A stretch of 25,822 nucleotides of DNA from Dunaliella salina (taxonomy: Eukaryota; Chlorophyta; Chlorophyceae; Chlamydomonadales; Dunaliellaceae), in contig MU070216.1 in the NCBI GenBank assembly GCA_002284615.2, positions 73,918 to 99,739 on the forward strand, in the 5' to 3' direction. Of this stretch, positions 8,880 to 19,186 are shown piece after piece. The position numbers and the translations under genes were made by a program. Each line of letters opens with the position of its first letter. The first letter of the stretch is position 1. The notes under the pieces are model-generated. The model was given only the letters and a program-made list of their open reading frames with translations. It searched no databases and was not told the origin of the DNA.

Positions 8880-9410
8880 TTTGGTGTTGCATGAGGTTAT
8901 TGTAACACTTGTGAAAAGGCAGAGCCCGGGATGTTGTACAAGGTTATTGTAATCCTTGTATATCTGTTACATTCCTCCCCACCCTCCTGAGCTCGCATCC
9001 TCGTAAGCTTTTACACAAAGGAGCATCCGAAGGTATTACATGTGAATCTCAGAGTGTGGCCAGTGGACAATTGTTGGAAGATGTCCTTCGGGGAGAACTT
9101 CCGCTTTTCCCATTGCGTATTTCCTAGGGATCGAACCAGGAACCTTATGATTGTGAATTCATGGGTGGTCCTAGCTAAGGCTTCGTTTACCTATGTAGCA
9201 CATGTGAAAAGGCAGAGCCGAGAATGTAATGATGCTTTCAAATTTGCGAGGTTTTTTTCTTTCCTCGCGAATACTGGTTGCCTGATGGCATTATTCTGGG
9301 TGGTCCGCGTTCGCATGGGGGAAAATTTTTCTAGAAAATTTTCTGAAAAAGAGTATTTTTTCTATAGCTCACCCCCCTAGCTGTAGTAAAAATACTGAAA
9401 ACGAGAAAAA
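8880..9410. other. Intergenic repeat-derived sequence
   Basis: Contains two AGGTTATTGTAA blocks (8894, 8941), the duplicated TGTGAAAAGGCAGAGCC block and the tRNA-like relic. GAAAATTTTTCTAGAAAATT at 9312 resembles the A/T-rich insert inside the gag ORF. No gene. Confidence 0.5.
9120..9200 (-). other. tRNA-like/SINE relic with B box
   Basis: On the minus strand CCTGGTTCGATCCCTAGG contains a B-box consensus. The flanking block TGTGAAAAGGCAGAGCC occurs here (9201-9217) and near 8909, indicating a repeated unit in this intergenic stretch. No complete tRNA fold was seen. Confidence 0.35.
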
Positions 9411-9414
9411 ATAC

Positions 9415-9771
9415 TTGAAAAGAGCGGGGTCCTCTCACCACGTTTTGACCGTGGTTGACCGAGCGCGTCGGAGTGGCCCTGGGAGTCTGATCCCCGCTTC
9501 CTTCCCCGCGACGCAGCTGGACAACATGCCCGCGAGCAGCGGCATGCCTGGCGGGCTTTCAGGGGACCTGCTCATCCCGCGGGAGCAGATGGAGAGGCAG
9601 ATGGGCACCAGCAAGCCCATGACACCGCTGGGCAGCATGCCTGTGCCACAGATGGTCCCCAGCCTGTCCATGGCTGGTGCAGGGGGCCTGCTTGGTGTCC
9701 ATCCCGCGTGCTTCCCTGGGCACAGCCAAGCAGCAGCGCTTAATTGCTTCCATGAATTAAAATTCGCTTAG
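9415..9771 (+). CDS. Unidentified Met/Pro/Gly-rich open frame, candidate exon
   Basis: 118-residue frame in GC-rich sequence, in contrast to its AT-richer surroundings. The core (PASSGMPGGLSGDLLIPREQ; TSKPMTPLGSMPVPQMVPSL) is Met/Pro-rich and looks disordered. A pyrimidine-rich stretch ending GACGCAG precedes codon CTG at 9517, and CTTG|GTGTCC at 9694/9695 could be a donor, so the real exon may be 9517-9694. No family recognised; it may belong with the small exons downstream. Confidence 0.4.
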   Translation: MKRAGSSHHVLTVVDRARRSGPGSLIPASFPATQLDNMPASSGMPGGLSGDLLIPREQMERQMGTSKPMTPLGSMPVPQMVPSLSMAGAGGLLGVHPACFPGHSQAAALNCFHELKFA

Positions 9772-10228
9772 CATGAAGGACTGCAACGAAGGCTTGCAGC
9801 ACTTTGACCCTCAATCAGGAGAAAACTGCTACCCCCAATGCGAATGCGGACCACCAAGCAACAGAGCTCTGGAATACCGCCCATGCAAATACGGACCACC
9901 AAAATACTGAAAAAATTCTGGGCAGCGAGGGTCCCTCAGTGGACGAGAGCACGGAAGAAGGCGCACGATTTGGATTGGCTAAAAAAGGGTTTGATTCTTC
10001 AATAACTTATCGGTTCCGCAGAGGTTGACTTAATTTGTTCGTTGAGATGAGTTACGTTACCAGTTGGCAGAACCAAAAAAACCAGAGGGTTGGAGCACAA
10101 GGGGTGTTCGGGATTGAATTGAAGGTGCTCAGGTGCGTGATGGAGGACGTGCTTCTTCTTTGCAATGAACAGAACAAGAATGCTGAACTCTCCTCGTGAC
10201 ACGAGCACTTCCCTGTTCTTGCTTGCAG
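9772..10228. other. No gene seen; probable intron or spacer
   Basis: Contains an imperfect duplication of AATGCGAATGCGGACCACCA and ATGCAAATACGGACCACCAA (9836-9901). The sequence before 10228 ends TGTTCTTGCTTGCAG, a good acceptor. Confidence 0.5.
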
Positions 10229-10738
10229 GTGCAGAGGGGCTAACAATACCCGACTTGTATTCTTGCCTCCGGGATGACGTCTCCTGGCAGGTGAGTGGGG
10301 GGAGGTGGCCCGGTTTGCCGCTCTCGCACAGTTCACCTTGTAAGCTCAGCGTGAGGAAGCATCGTGATTCGTGAGCACTTGAAGGTCGGATGCCAGCTGC
10401 GGACAAGGCAGTTCACACTGAGTTGCAATGAATGCTCATCGCATGTGCAGGTTCGGAGAGCCCTCACCTCAGGGGGGGGGGGCGGGGAACTGGGAATTGA
10501 AGGTGCCTATGCCTTTGTCATCCACAGCAAGAGCACTCTTGGTAAGCTGAGAAGCATGAGGAAGCATCGTGAATCGTGGCTTGAAGGTCGGTTGGCTGTG
10601 CAGGGATGGCACTAGCTGCAGACGAGGCTTGCACGGACCCTGAATTGCAACTGAATGCTCATTACATGTGTTGTAGGTATGGAGAGCCTTGGTGGAGTGC
10701 CCACGAGCAAGGAGGAAATTAACCTGATCCTTTTAGTG
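10229..10738 (+). CDS. Candidate small exons in a duplicated exon-intron cassette
   Basis: Three putative exons start just after AG: 10229-10290 (AEGLTIPDLYSCLRDDVSWQ, donor CAG|GTGAGT), 10451-10541, and 10677-10738 (MESLGGVPTSKEEINLILLV, donor GTG|GTGAGT). The first and third are both 62 bp, start with the same phase and end on a codon. The intervening introns share GAGGAAGCATCGTGA, CTTGAAGGTCGG, a TTGCAA...TGAATGCTCAT block and a GGAGAGCC acceptor-proximal motif, so one unit of about 200 bp was duplicated. No protein family recognised. Confidence 0.4.
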
Positions 10739-10866
10739 GTGAGTCTAGCAACTGTTCCTGAGCTCAAGCCAGCCAAGCTCCTGGAAGCACTGTGGGCACC
10801 TGTGCCTTCCTTGAAGGCACACCAATTTGCATTTACAAAACACAGTACCTCCAAAATTTTTTGCAG

Positions 10867-10976
10867 GTGCTGGAGGGATTGCTGACAGCAGTTGGTGTCT
10901 GCCTGTGGAGAGCGTGGAGGGCTTCAGAAACTCTGAGGCATGTCTGAAAGATCTTCTGTGCTTGTTCATTTAGTCT
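10867..10976 (+). CDS. Candidate exon, possible 3' end
   Basis: Follows TTTTTTGCAG. In the same phase as the cassette exons upstream it reads AGGIADSSWCLPVESVEGFR and ends at a TAG soon after (about 10971). It may be the last exon of the same transcript. Support is splice context and phase only. Confidence 0.3.
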
Positions 10977-11042
10977 GGAAGACTTTTTGTGCTTGTATAT
11001 TTCGTAGAATGCATCCATCTCTCAGGGATTCAGGAACGCACA

Positions 11043-11043
<1 letters not shown>

Positions 11044-11096
<53 letters not shown>

Positions 11097-11130
11097 NNNN
11101 NNNNNNNNNNNNNNNNTGTGTGTGTGTGTG
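11044..11130. repeat. (GT)n microsatellite with assembly gap
   Basis: GT dinucleotide run interrupted by 20 N (11097-11116). The true length is unknown. Confidence 0.95.
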
Positions 11131-11264
11131 TTCCACCCCCCTGGTTTGTTCTTGAGGTTTTTGTGGTGATTCTCTCCCTGGAGGTTTTTCTGGTGACCCC
11201 CGGAATAGCTGAGACTTGTGAACCTTTTCAGACCTTCTCTTTCGAGAATATCTGGACTGTTCTG

Positions 11265-11570
11265 AATCTTTCGAGACTTTCTGGAGTGTTCTGGATCTGT
11301 TAAGACTTGGTGAGCTCACCTGTTGGTCCCAGACTGGACTTGTGAGTCTTCCTTACTGCACGCTGGCTACTGTCCAGTGTGCATTTCTTCCTTCTTTTTT
11401 TTTTCCAGGACTTTCTGGACTGTTCTGGATCTTTCACGACTTTGGTGAGCTCACCTGTTGGTCCCAGACTGAACTTGTGAGTCTTCCTTCCTGCATGCTG
11501 GCTGCTGTCCAGCGTGCATTTCTTCCTTCTTTTTTCCAGGACTTTCTGGACTGTTCTGGATCTTCTGGGA
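11265..11570. repeat. 135-bp tandem repeat with mini-exon-like core
   Basis: TGAGCTCACCTGTTGGTCCC occurs at 11311 and 11446, 135 bp apart. Each unit also holds CTGTCCAG(T/C)GTGCATTTC, a pyrimidine run ending CCAG, then GACTTTCTGGACTGTTCTGG and ACTT(T)GGTGAGC. On plus this looks like acceptor, 36-bp exon, donor. On minus the same DNA gives a Lys-rich open frame (11300-11695) with a 45-residue repeat. Either or neither may be used. Confidence 0.7.
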
Positions 11571-11599
11571 TCACAGGGGTCTTTATCTGAAATTGGAAC

Positions 11600-12550
11600 A
11601 TCTGAGCTTTTATGCTCATCTGGAGATTTCTTGGTGTCCACAGGGGGGTGGGCGTGTGCAAGTGTGTATGTGTGTTGAACTTTTGAAACTTTCATAATTC
11701 ATTCAATGTTTTACATGGAGCTGAAGGCATTGTAAGGTAATGTGCAGTTGTTTTGGGAAACAAAAATCAGACAAAATAATTGAAAAAAGAAAATAACAGC
11801 TCACAAAACCTGAAAAGGACAAAAAATGAAATAACAATAATTGGAAAAAGATTTACAAGATTTTAAATTGGGTTGGAATTGGAATTGGGAAAACAATCAA
11901 TACAAAAAAAATTGGATAAATTAACAATTACAAAAGTATAAGCACACTTTCCCTTAAAGAATTGTAGTACATCAAGAGAAAATGTAGGTAGTAACAGATG
12001 AATGTGTTTTTCAACTCTTGAGCACATTTCGCACTGGATTTAAAAATACATTGTTACAAAATGATGGCCTCAATAAAGCCTTCACACTTCACTTCCTTCA
12101 CTCCAGCTCGCTACCATAAATAAGCAAGCTTGAGGTTACAATGCAGACTCTGCAGGAAAAATGCAGGATGAAGTTGAGAATTGGTGTGCGTAGTCTTTCC
12201 ACATTAACAGAATTCGTAAAGTTCAACGGAAGTTTCCCACATCAACAGAGTTTGCAAAGCCATCTCGGCCAGAATGTGAACATCTGCGTAATGCACCCAT
12301 GAGTTCACTGCAAAGCCCTATCCAGCAACCCTAGGTGCAGAACTAGAATAAGAGGGCTGCTTGCTTTGAAGCATGGGAGAAAAGGAACAACAAACGCATA
12401 AAAGGCAACAATTCGAACAACTGAGACTCTCAGCACCAACAACTTCAAGAAAAAATGAATACACGCGACGAAACAAGTTGCACAACTGTGAACCTGCAAA
12501 GCTCATGAGCAAACTTTCCAGGAGTCTACCTAACTGCATGCACGCACACA
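11600..12550. other. AT-rich stretch without recognisable gene
   Basis: A-rich with AATTGG repeats (11850-11930). TTTCCACATTAACAGAATTC...AAAGTTCAACGGAAG and TTTCCCACATCAACAGAG form a short internal near-duplication (12198-12255). No domain seen. Confidence 0.5.
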
Positions 12551-12553
12551 GAG

Positions 12554-13001
12554 CTGTTTTTTCCAGCAGCAAACATCAACAGCAGCAAACCACCTCTTCC
12601 NAACTGCACGCCGTCTACAAACTACAAAAGCCCTGCTTCCATTTCAGTAGAATCTGTAGAAAGAGGCACGCCCACGCCCAGCAGCAGCAGCAACAGCACA
12701 GCAAACACCGACAGCCCACTTATGTTCAAACACCCACCTNNNTTCAAACAAGCAATGNTTTTACATTTATTAAANAGCNGTTTTTTCAGCANCAAACATC
12801 AACAGCAGCAANCCACCTCTTCCCAACNGCNCNCCGNCTACAANCNACAAAANCCCTGCTTCCATTTCAGNAGAATCTGTAGAAAGAGGCACGCCCACGC
12901 CCAGCAGCAGCAGCAACAGCACAGCAAACACCGACAGCCCACTTATGTTCAAACACCCACCTGAATTCAAACAAGCAATGATTTTACATTTATTAAAAAG
13001 C
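12554..13001. repeat. 223-bp tandem duplication with many N calls
   Basis: AAACATCAACAGCAGCAAAC at 12571 recurs at 12794. The whole unit (CCTGCTTCCATTTCAG, GAATCTGTAGAAAGAGGCAC, CAGCAGCAGCAACAGCACAG, ACTTATGTTCAAACACCCAC) is repeated. Both copies carry Ns at corresponding sites, suggesting collapsed or poorly resolved reads. Confidence 0.8.
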
Positions 13002-13149
13002 GGAACATGCCCAAGGTTTCGCCTCCTCCCGCGTTCTCACTCTCCGAGAATCCCGCCCCAGCCCCGCGCCACTTTGCTGCCGCTCACATCTGAAATTTTA
13101 AAGACTCATCACGTACAAGAATTAAACTGCAGGACGCTCTATGCTGAGA

Positions 13150-13230
13150 GTGACACGTGGCAGCCTACACACTTCTCACTTTTTTTTTCTTCGTTCCAGC
13201 TCGCTGCCATAAAAATTCTTTAGGACACGG
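13150..13230 (-). repeat. Inverted copy of the 193-bp satellite border
   Basis: GACACGTGGCAGCCTACACA and CTTCTCACTTTTTTTTTC are the reverse complement of 472-503. CCAGCTCGCTGCCATAAA just downstream also resembles 12104-12121. This marks a dispersed repeat family around the satellite. Confidence 0.6.
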
Positions 13231-13613
13231 ATTTTCTTTAATTTTTCTCTCGCCAATCAGTTAGACCGCCTGATGAAATGTTACACGGGTTCCCTGCCAG
13301 AAAAAGGTGTCAATTTGGCTGGGAAACAGTGTATCTCCCACACAGGGAATAGAAATATTCAGGGAGCTACCCACATGTCCCCAACGATATCCTCACCCCT
13401 GTATGACCGTCAGGCCTTCCTCTGCCGCTCTCCCGGCCGAGAAAAGCCAAGCAAGCGAGCGAAAACCAAAATCAGGACAGGAAACAGCAGTTTTATCTTT
13501 TTCAAATATTTTAATTATTAACATGGAAGATGAATGGGCTCCAATGAAAGGGGCCTCCTCTCAAATGCCTAACGTTAAATCTCCTGGTACTTTGGCCACG
13601 TGACCCCTAAACT

Positions 13614-13670
13614 CAGGTCGAACTCAGCCCCTAAACCTAACCCTAACCTACCCTACCCTACCTTAACCTC
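13614..13670 (-). repeat. Interstitial telomere-like tract
   Basis: CCCCTAAACCTAACCCTAAC followed by CTACCCTACCCTACC is a degenerate CCCTAA(A)/CCCTA array, reading TTTAGGG/TTAGGG-like on minus. It is short and imperfect, so an internal relic or chance. Confidence 0.55.
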
Positions 13671-13689
13671 GTTAGGCTCTCAAATGCTC

Positions 13690-14359
<670 letters not shown>

Positions 14360-14360
14360 G

Positions 14361-14999
14361 ATGTCAGGCAGCCCGCCCGAACTGCTTCTGCTGCACCTGC
14401 TGCTGCTGCTGCTACTACTGCTGCTCCTGCTGTCGCTGCTGCTGCACAACCTGCCTCAGCTCCCAGTACTCAGCAGGCACCTGCCTCAGCTCCCAGTTCT
14501 CAGCAACAAGACGGTAGGGACCTAATTGCTAGAAGGCAGCCCTTTCCGCACAGGCAAACACAGGAGCCCTGTACTTTTATTTGTTAGGGATATTGGGTCA
14601 GCTGAAACTGCCTGTGTGCTTTTGCACTCCATGGTGTAACTTCTTGACGCACATGCCCAAATACACATGCACACACAGATACGAGGCAGCCTTCTGGAAG
14701 TGCTGCTGCTGCTGCTGCACCGCCTGCTGCTGCTCCTGCTGACACTGCTGCTGCACAGCGTGCCTCAGCTCCTGGTACTCGGCAGCAAGAAGGTAGGAGC
14801 CTGTTTGCTAGGAGGCAGCCCTTCCGCAAAAGCATGTTCAGGAGCCTTGTATTTATTCGTTGAAGATGTTGGCTCATCTGGCCCTGCCTTTGTGCTTATG
14901 CAACTCATGGTGCAACTTTTTGACACACATGCCCGCACACGCATGCACACACAGATACGAGGGAGCCCGCTGGAAGTGCCGCCGCCGCTGCTGCTGCTG

Positions 15000-15043
<44 letters not shown>

Positions 15044-15383
15044 GCTGCTGCTGCTCCTGCTGCTACTGCTGCTGCTGCTGCTGCTCCTGCTGCTGCTGCT
15101 GCTCTTGCTGCTGCTGCTGCTGCACCGCCTGCTGTTGCTCCTGCTGACGCTGCTGCTGCACAGCCTGCCTCAACTCTTGATACTCAGCAACAAGAAGGTA
15201 GGAACCTGTTTGCTAGGAAGCAGCCCTTCCGCAAAAGCATGTTTAGGAGCCTTGTATTTCTATTCGTTGGGGATGTTGGGTCATCTGACCCTGCCTTTTT
15301 GCTTTTGCAACTCATGATGCAATTTTTGGACACACATGCCCACACACGCATGCTCACACAGATACGAGGGAGCCCGCTGGAAG

Positions 15384-15416
<33 letters not shown>

Positions 15417-15850
15417 ACCCGCTGCTGCTGCTGCTCCTGCTGACGCTGCTGCTGCACAGCCTGCCTCAGCTCTTGGTATTCAGCAGCAAGAAGGTAGGAA
15501 CCTGTTTGCTAGGAAGCAGCCCTTCCGCAAAAGCATGTCTAGGAGCCTTGTATTTCTATTCGTTGGGGATGTTGGGTCATCTGACCCTGCCTTTGTGCTT
15601 ATGTAACTCATGGTGCAACTTTTTGACACACATGCCCACACACGCATGCACACACAGATACGAGGGAGCCCGCTGGAAGTGCTGCTGTTGCTGCTGTTGC
15701 TGCTGCTGCTGCACCTGCTGCACCTGCTGCTGCTGCTGCATCTGCTGCACCTGCTGCTGCTGCTGCTGCTGCTGCTCCTGCAAACGCTGCTGCTGCACAG
15801 CCTGCCTCAGCTCCTGGTACTCAGCAGCAAGAAGGTAGGGACCTGTTTGC
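14361..15850. repeat. Five tandem CTG/CAG cassettes with intron-like spacers
   Basis: Five units, each with a (CTG)n-rich block followed by CTGCCTCAGCTC...CAGCAGCAAGAAGGTAGG. The GTAGG ends lie at 14514, 14793, 15198, 15494 and 15835. The spacers between are also conserved (AACCTGTTTGCTAGGAAGCA, GGAGCCTTGTATTT, ACACACATGCCCACACACGC). Measured from the CACAG before the block to GTAGG, the blocks are 153, 114, 243, 132 and 177 bp, all multiples of three. Confidence 0.9.
14683..15849 (-). CDS. Candidate minus-strand Gln-rich repeated exons (four cassettes)
   Basis: Minus-strand blocks 15849-15662, 15508-15366, 15212-14959 and 14807-14683 each follow a (C)TAG acceptor and stop at TC|GTATCT. They read (Q)TGSYLLAAEYQELRQAV followed by Gln-rich coiled-coil text and HFQRAPS. 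In the non-repeat segment (LLAAEYQELRQ) most differences between these copies are synonymous on this strand and non-synonymous in the plus-strand Ala/Pro frame. Problems: the splice phases (exit 2, entry 0) do not join simply, and the third block contains in-frame TAG codons within the CAG run. A fifth, more diverged cassette (14361-14528) also has TAGs and lacks the donor. Function unknown. Confidence 0.4.
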
Positions 15851-16389
15851 TATGTCGGCTCTTAGCACTGAAGCAAACGGGAGCCTTGTACTTTTATTTG
15901 AAAGGGATGTTGGATCATCTGAAACTACCTTTGACAGCCCATCACTGAGCTCAACATTTTTTCATTGCATTCCTTGGTATTTTTCACAGGCCTTTTTTTT
16001 TCCAGATAGGCAGCTCTGAATCTGGAACACACTTTCTCACGCAAATCCTTTTGGTCTGTTTCTTTAACATTCTTCTTATTTGCATGTTTGATGGTGATCT
16101 GGTGTTGTGTTCAGCGGGGAAGTTCAGGGGGGTCTATGATCTTTTGGGTCTGCCCGAAGGCCTCTTGCATGCTGACCCCAATGAGGATTGATGGCTGCCA
16201 GCAACTCGTGACTTACATAGGAGTAGTCTGTGATGGCAGAGGGGGCTCTGGAAGGCTGGGCGTAGAACCTCTGCCCCGCCCTCTCCCTCTCCTACCAGGC
16301 ATGGCTGCAGTTGACCCTGGCTGGTTCTGTCTACGATGAAAAATGCATCCTAAGTACTAAATTAGGGTTTCACCCGACCGGATCCTGAT
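15851..16389. other. Spacer between the CTG cassettes and the split gene
   Basis: No convincing gene. A short frame near 16131 (GVYDLLGLPEGLLHADPNED) is followed at once by a stop and has no clear splice context. It could contain the promoter of the plus-strand gene starting at 16390. Confidence 0.4.
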
Positions 16390-16761
16390 ATGTTCAAGGA
16401 AATTTCGGGTTTGACACAACTGGATTTGCTGGAGGCGCATGCCAAATCCTTTAATTGCTTTCGGGAAACCCGAGGGTTTGAACTTCTCCGGTGTTCAGGA
16501 CAGAGGGGGCGGGGGCGTGGGCATGGGCGTGGGCGTGGTCGACAGGGGGGGTCCGAGAACAAGCCCAAGAAAGGAGAGCAAAATGCTGCAGCCTCACTTG
16601 TGCCTCGTCAAGAGGCACCTCCTACCAAGCGCAACCATCGCCAGCCAGCTCGTTTCAGAGATGGAGCTGCGATAGGATCTAGTGACGGTAGTGACTCTGG
16701 TGACCATGACTCAAGCGTCAGTCCATGTGCTAAGAGGAGCAAGAGAGCCCAACGTGTTTAT

Positions 16762-16810
<49 letters not shown>

Positions 16811-17807
16811 CGTCCTTCTCAGATGCTGAGAGCAGCGGCAGTGGCAGCCCCGTCTCAAGCGGCAGCGACACTGACACTGATTCTTCCCTTCAGGTATGAC
16901 TTTCCAATGAATCAAAAGGAGTGCTTCATCTTGCATGTTGTTGTGCACATGCTGTCCAATGAATCAGGAGGTATGCTTGATCTTGCATGTTGCTATGAAC
17001 ATGTTCTCCAATGTATCAAGAGGAGCGCTTGATCTTGCATGTTTGTATGTGCACATCCTGCCTTACTTCACGTGTTGCGTTGCGGCCCCTATCATGCAGA
17101 ATCCGCGTGGCACGAAGAAGTTGAAAAAAAGAATTGAGCGCATGCTGAAGGAGCCGGAGACCGATGAGAACTTGAAGAAGCTGAAAGGGTGGAAAAAGAA
17201 AATAGAAGCTTTGCCTGTCAAGTTTCGTGATTACAAGCGTATACATGCTGCCATGCATAATCGTTTAAATGGCAGGTCTTGATGCATGTTGGCAAATGTA
17301 AATTGTGACAGTGCCTTTTATAGGTGAGGAAGGCAATGAGGCAATAATGGTAAGGCAACCAGGTCGAGGGTTGTTGTTTTGCTTAAGCGCATTTGGTGCT
17401 GGACAGATGCGGGCATGTATGTCTCTAAACAGAGTAAGTGGAGAGGTTATATGCATCCGTATGCATGCCTTGGAATACTTGAAAGCCGTACCCATCTGAA
17501 ATACGTGATTGAGAATATGTGGTGCACGTATGCGCAAAGCAAAATGGTGAGTATAACAGTATTTCCCCCCTTCATTTTGTTGCAGAGGTCTTTCATGCTT
17601 GAGTGGGGTGTCCTGGACTTGGTGACCAGGGCTTATGTCCTCACAATGCCAGTGCTCTGCCCGACAGTTGGCGCATGCTTTGTTTTTTCTTCTTTCTCTT
17701 GGTTGTTGGGGGACCACGCAGATTGCAAAAAGCCATGTGCACTCTTTACCAAGAGAAACAAGGAAGAAGTGAGGATAGGGAGGGTTATTAGCAGTAGCCA
17801 ATGTTGA
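16390..17807 (+). CDS. Unidentified split gene: RG/Ser-rich then Lys-rich protein
   Basis: Exon 1 at 16390-16893 (ATG start; upstream in-frame TAG at 16363) encodes 168 residues: a leading MFKEISGLTQLDLLEAHAKS, an RG-rich tract (RGRGRGHGRGRGRQGG), a basic KRSKRAQR stretch and a long (AGC)n serine run, ending CAG|GTATGA. Exon 2 at 17100-17275 continues in phase with a Lys-rich helix (RGTKKLKKRIERMLKEPE). Exon 3 at 17407-17546 (SKWRGYMHPYACLGILESRT and YVIENMWCTYAQSKM) joins exon 4 (17586-17807, RSFMLEWGVLDLVTRAYVL) in phase. Exon 2 to 3 does not join in phase; a possible 26-bp exon at 17324-17349 brings a stop, so a frameshift or missed exon is likely. RG and Ser tracts suggest a nuclear nucleic-acid-binding protein. 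No family recognised. Confidence 0.5.
16760..16809. repeat. (AGC)n trinucleotide run in exon 1
   Basis: About 16 pure AGC units, encoding polySer in the gene frame. Length polymorphism would change only the serine tract. Confidence 0.95.
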
Positions 17808-17825
17808 TGAGAGGTTGAAAAAAGG

Positions 17826-18387
17826 AAGGTAAGGTAAGGTTACATCGCATATCCGCCTACAAGGGCAGCTGAGTGGAAACACAGAGGCCTGTAACTAGAC
17901 TAGTCTGAAAAAGAGAGCCAGGTTCGGAAGTGTCAACTGCTGAGAGAACATGTGCTCATAATACCAAAAAATGTCATGCAAAAATGTGTAGGTTCTCCAG
18001 GAAAAAGGAAGGAAGCTAAGAAGGAAGGAATACAGAACATCTATATTTGCCGTCGAGGGCACTGTATCCATACCTGGTTACAATGGGAAGGAAGAAAGTG
18101 AGAATTGCGAGTACTAAGGAGATTAGACCTTGAAGATGAAGGTTGGCTGCTCAGGTTTCTATTCAGAGGATACTCTCCCTACGTCAATTAAGGAAGAGGA
18201 GACACGCTTGCTCAGATAAGCTTAAACCCATCCACCACAGAGCAACCAAAGAAAGTTCCTAAGATCTAGAAGGTTAGTGGAAGCACTAAGGAAGGGCGGA
18301 GTATGTCCGCTGGAAGCACAAAACCTAAGAAAGTAAAGAAAAGAAAAACTACGCAGGCAGTGAAAACACTCCCCACATCAATCCTAA
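17826..18387. mobile_element. Dispersed repeat related to the 20.0-20.4 kb insertion
   Basis: It starts with GGTAAGGTAAGGTTACAT and contains CAAGGGCAGCTGAGTGGAAA, as at 20.02 kb. It ends with AAAAGAAAAACTACGCAGGC and GTGAAAACACTCCCCACATC, a block also present at 20.92-20.97 kb. It lies just downstream of the unidentified split gene. Exact ends and TSD are unresolved. Confidence 0.5.
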
Positions 18388-18899
18388 CCTAAGAACTTGA
18401 CTGTGGGAAGTAATATTGTTTTCATCCGGAAAGGAAGGGAAAGGTCAACAGGGTTACAAGGAAAAAGGAGGCATCCGGTTATGACTGACTGCCACCCTGC
18501 TCAGGTAAGGAAAGGTTTACATAACAATTACATAGTACCTGTGAGCTCCTTTGGCCCGGTGAGTGGCATACCCGCCCATGAGCAAGCCACAGGAGAAAAT
18601 CTGGCACAGGAGCGGTCCTGGAAGTTGATTTAGTGGAGCGGTAGAGAAAAATGTCGAATTAGACTTTTGTTTCCCTTTCTCTTGGTCTGGTGTTACTCAG
18701 ACTTATTGCTTCATATCTGAGCTTATGGATTTCTTTCAGAAGACCAAGCAGCCAAACTATTTGGCTGAAGGTTATGTCCCCTTCTAAACCTTATGGACCT
18801 TATTCCGGTGGGGCTCACTCTCTCTTGAGGAGACAAGATTCCTTACTCGTCCCAATGAAGTCACATAGGTCAATTCACCCACTATGACCACAAACTTCA
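18388..18899. other. Unassigned, probably decayed LINE flank
   Basis: Short broken frames only. Its position immediately upstream of the second LINE fragment suggests it may derive from the reverse-transcriptase-distal part, but no reverse-transcriptase motif could be found. Confidence 0.35.
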
Positions 18900-19186
18900 T
18901 CATGCAGGAAATCTGAGAGACCATGAAAAGAGGCTGCACAGCTCTAGGGTCTGTATGCCATACACACCGTCTTCAAATACGAGTTTCAAATTCATGCTAT
19001 CCTTATCAGGCAGATGCTGAGCAGAAAGAGGAAAGGTACCTCACTTGCACATTCGCAATCACAATACCTGATTCGTTGGGAGCCAATGTTCATCGAAAAG
19101 TGGGCTCTGCCAAGTCTTCGAAAAACAGGCCTCAAGGTACCTCATTTTGAACCCTTTTCTAGAAGCCAAATTGAGGATGATACCTG

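Noticed and set aside
12722..12964. Gln/His-rich coding region
   Set aside because: It lies in a duplicated, N-rich stretch; frames contain unknown residues and differ between the two copies.
14667..15317. Plus-strand poly-Leu open frame across the CTG cassettes, seemingly a membrane protein
   Set aside because: The Leu run is just (CTG)n read in one phase; differences between copies are not conservative in that frame and it would ignore the conserved spacers.
17324..17349. 26-bp micro-exon between TAG and GTAAGG in the 16.4-17.8 kb gene
   Set aside because: Its length would restore the phase, but it introduces an immediate TGA when joined to exon 2.
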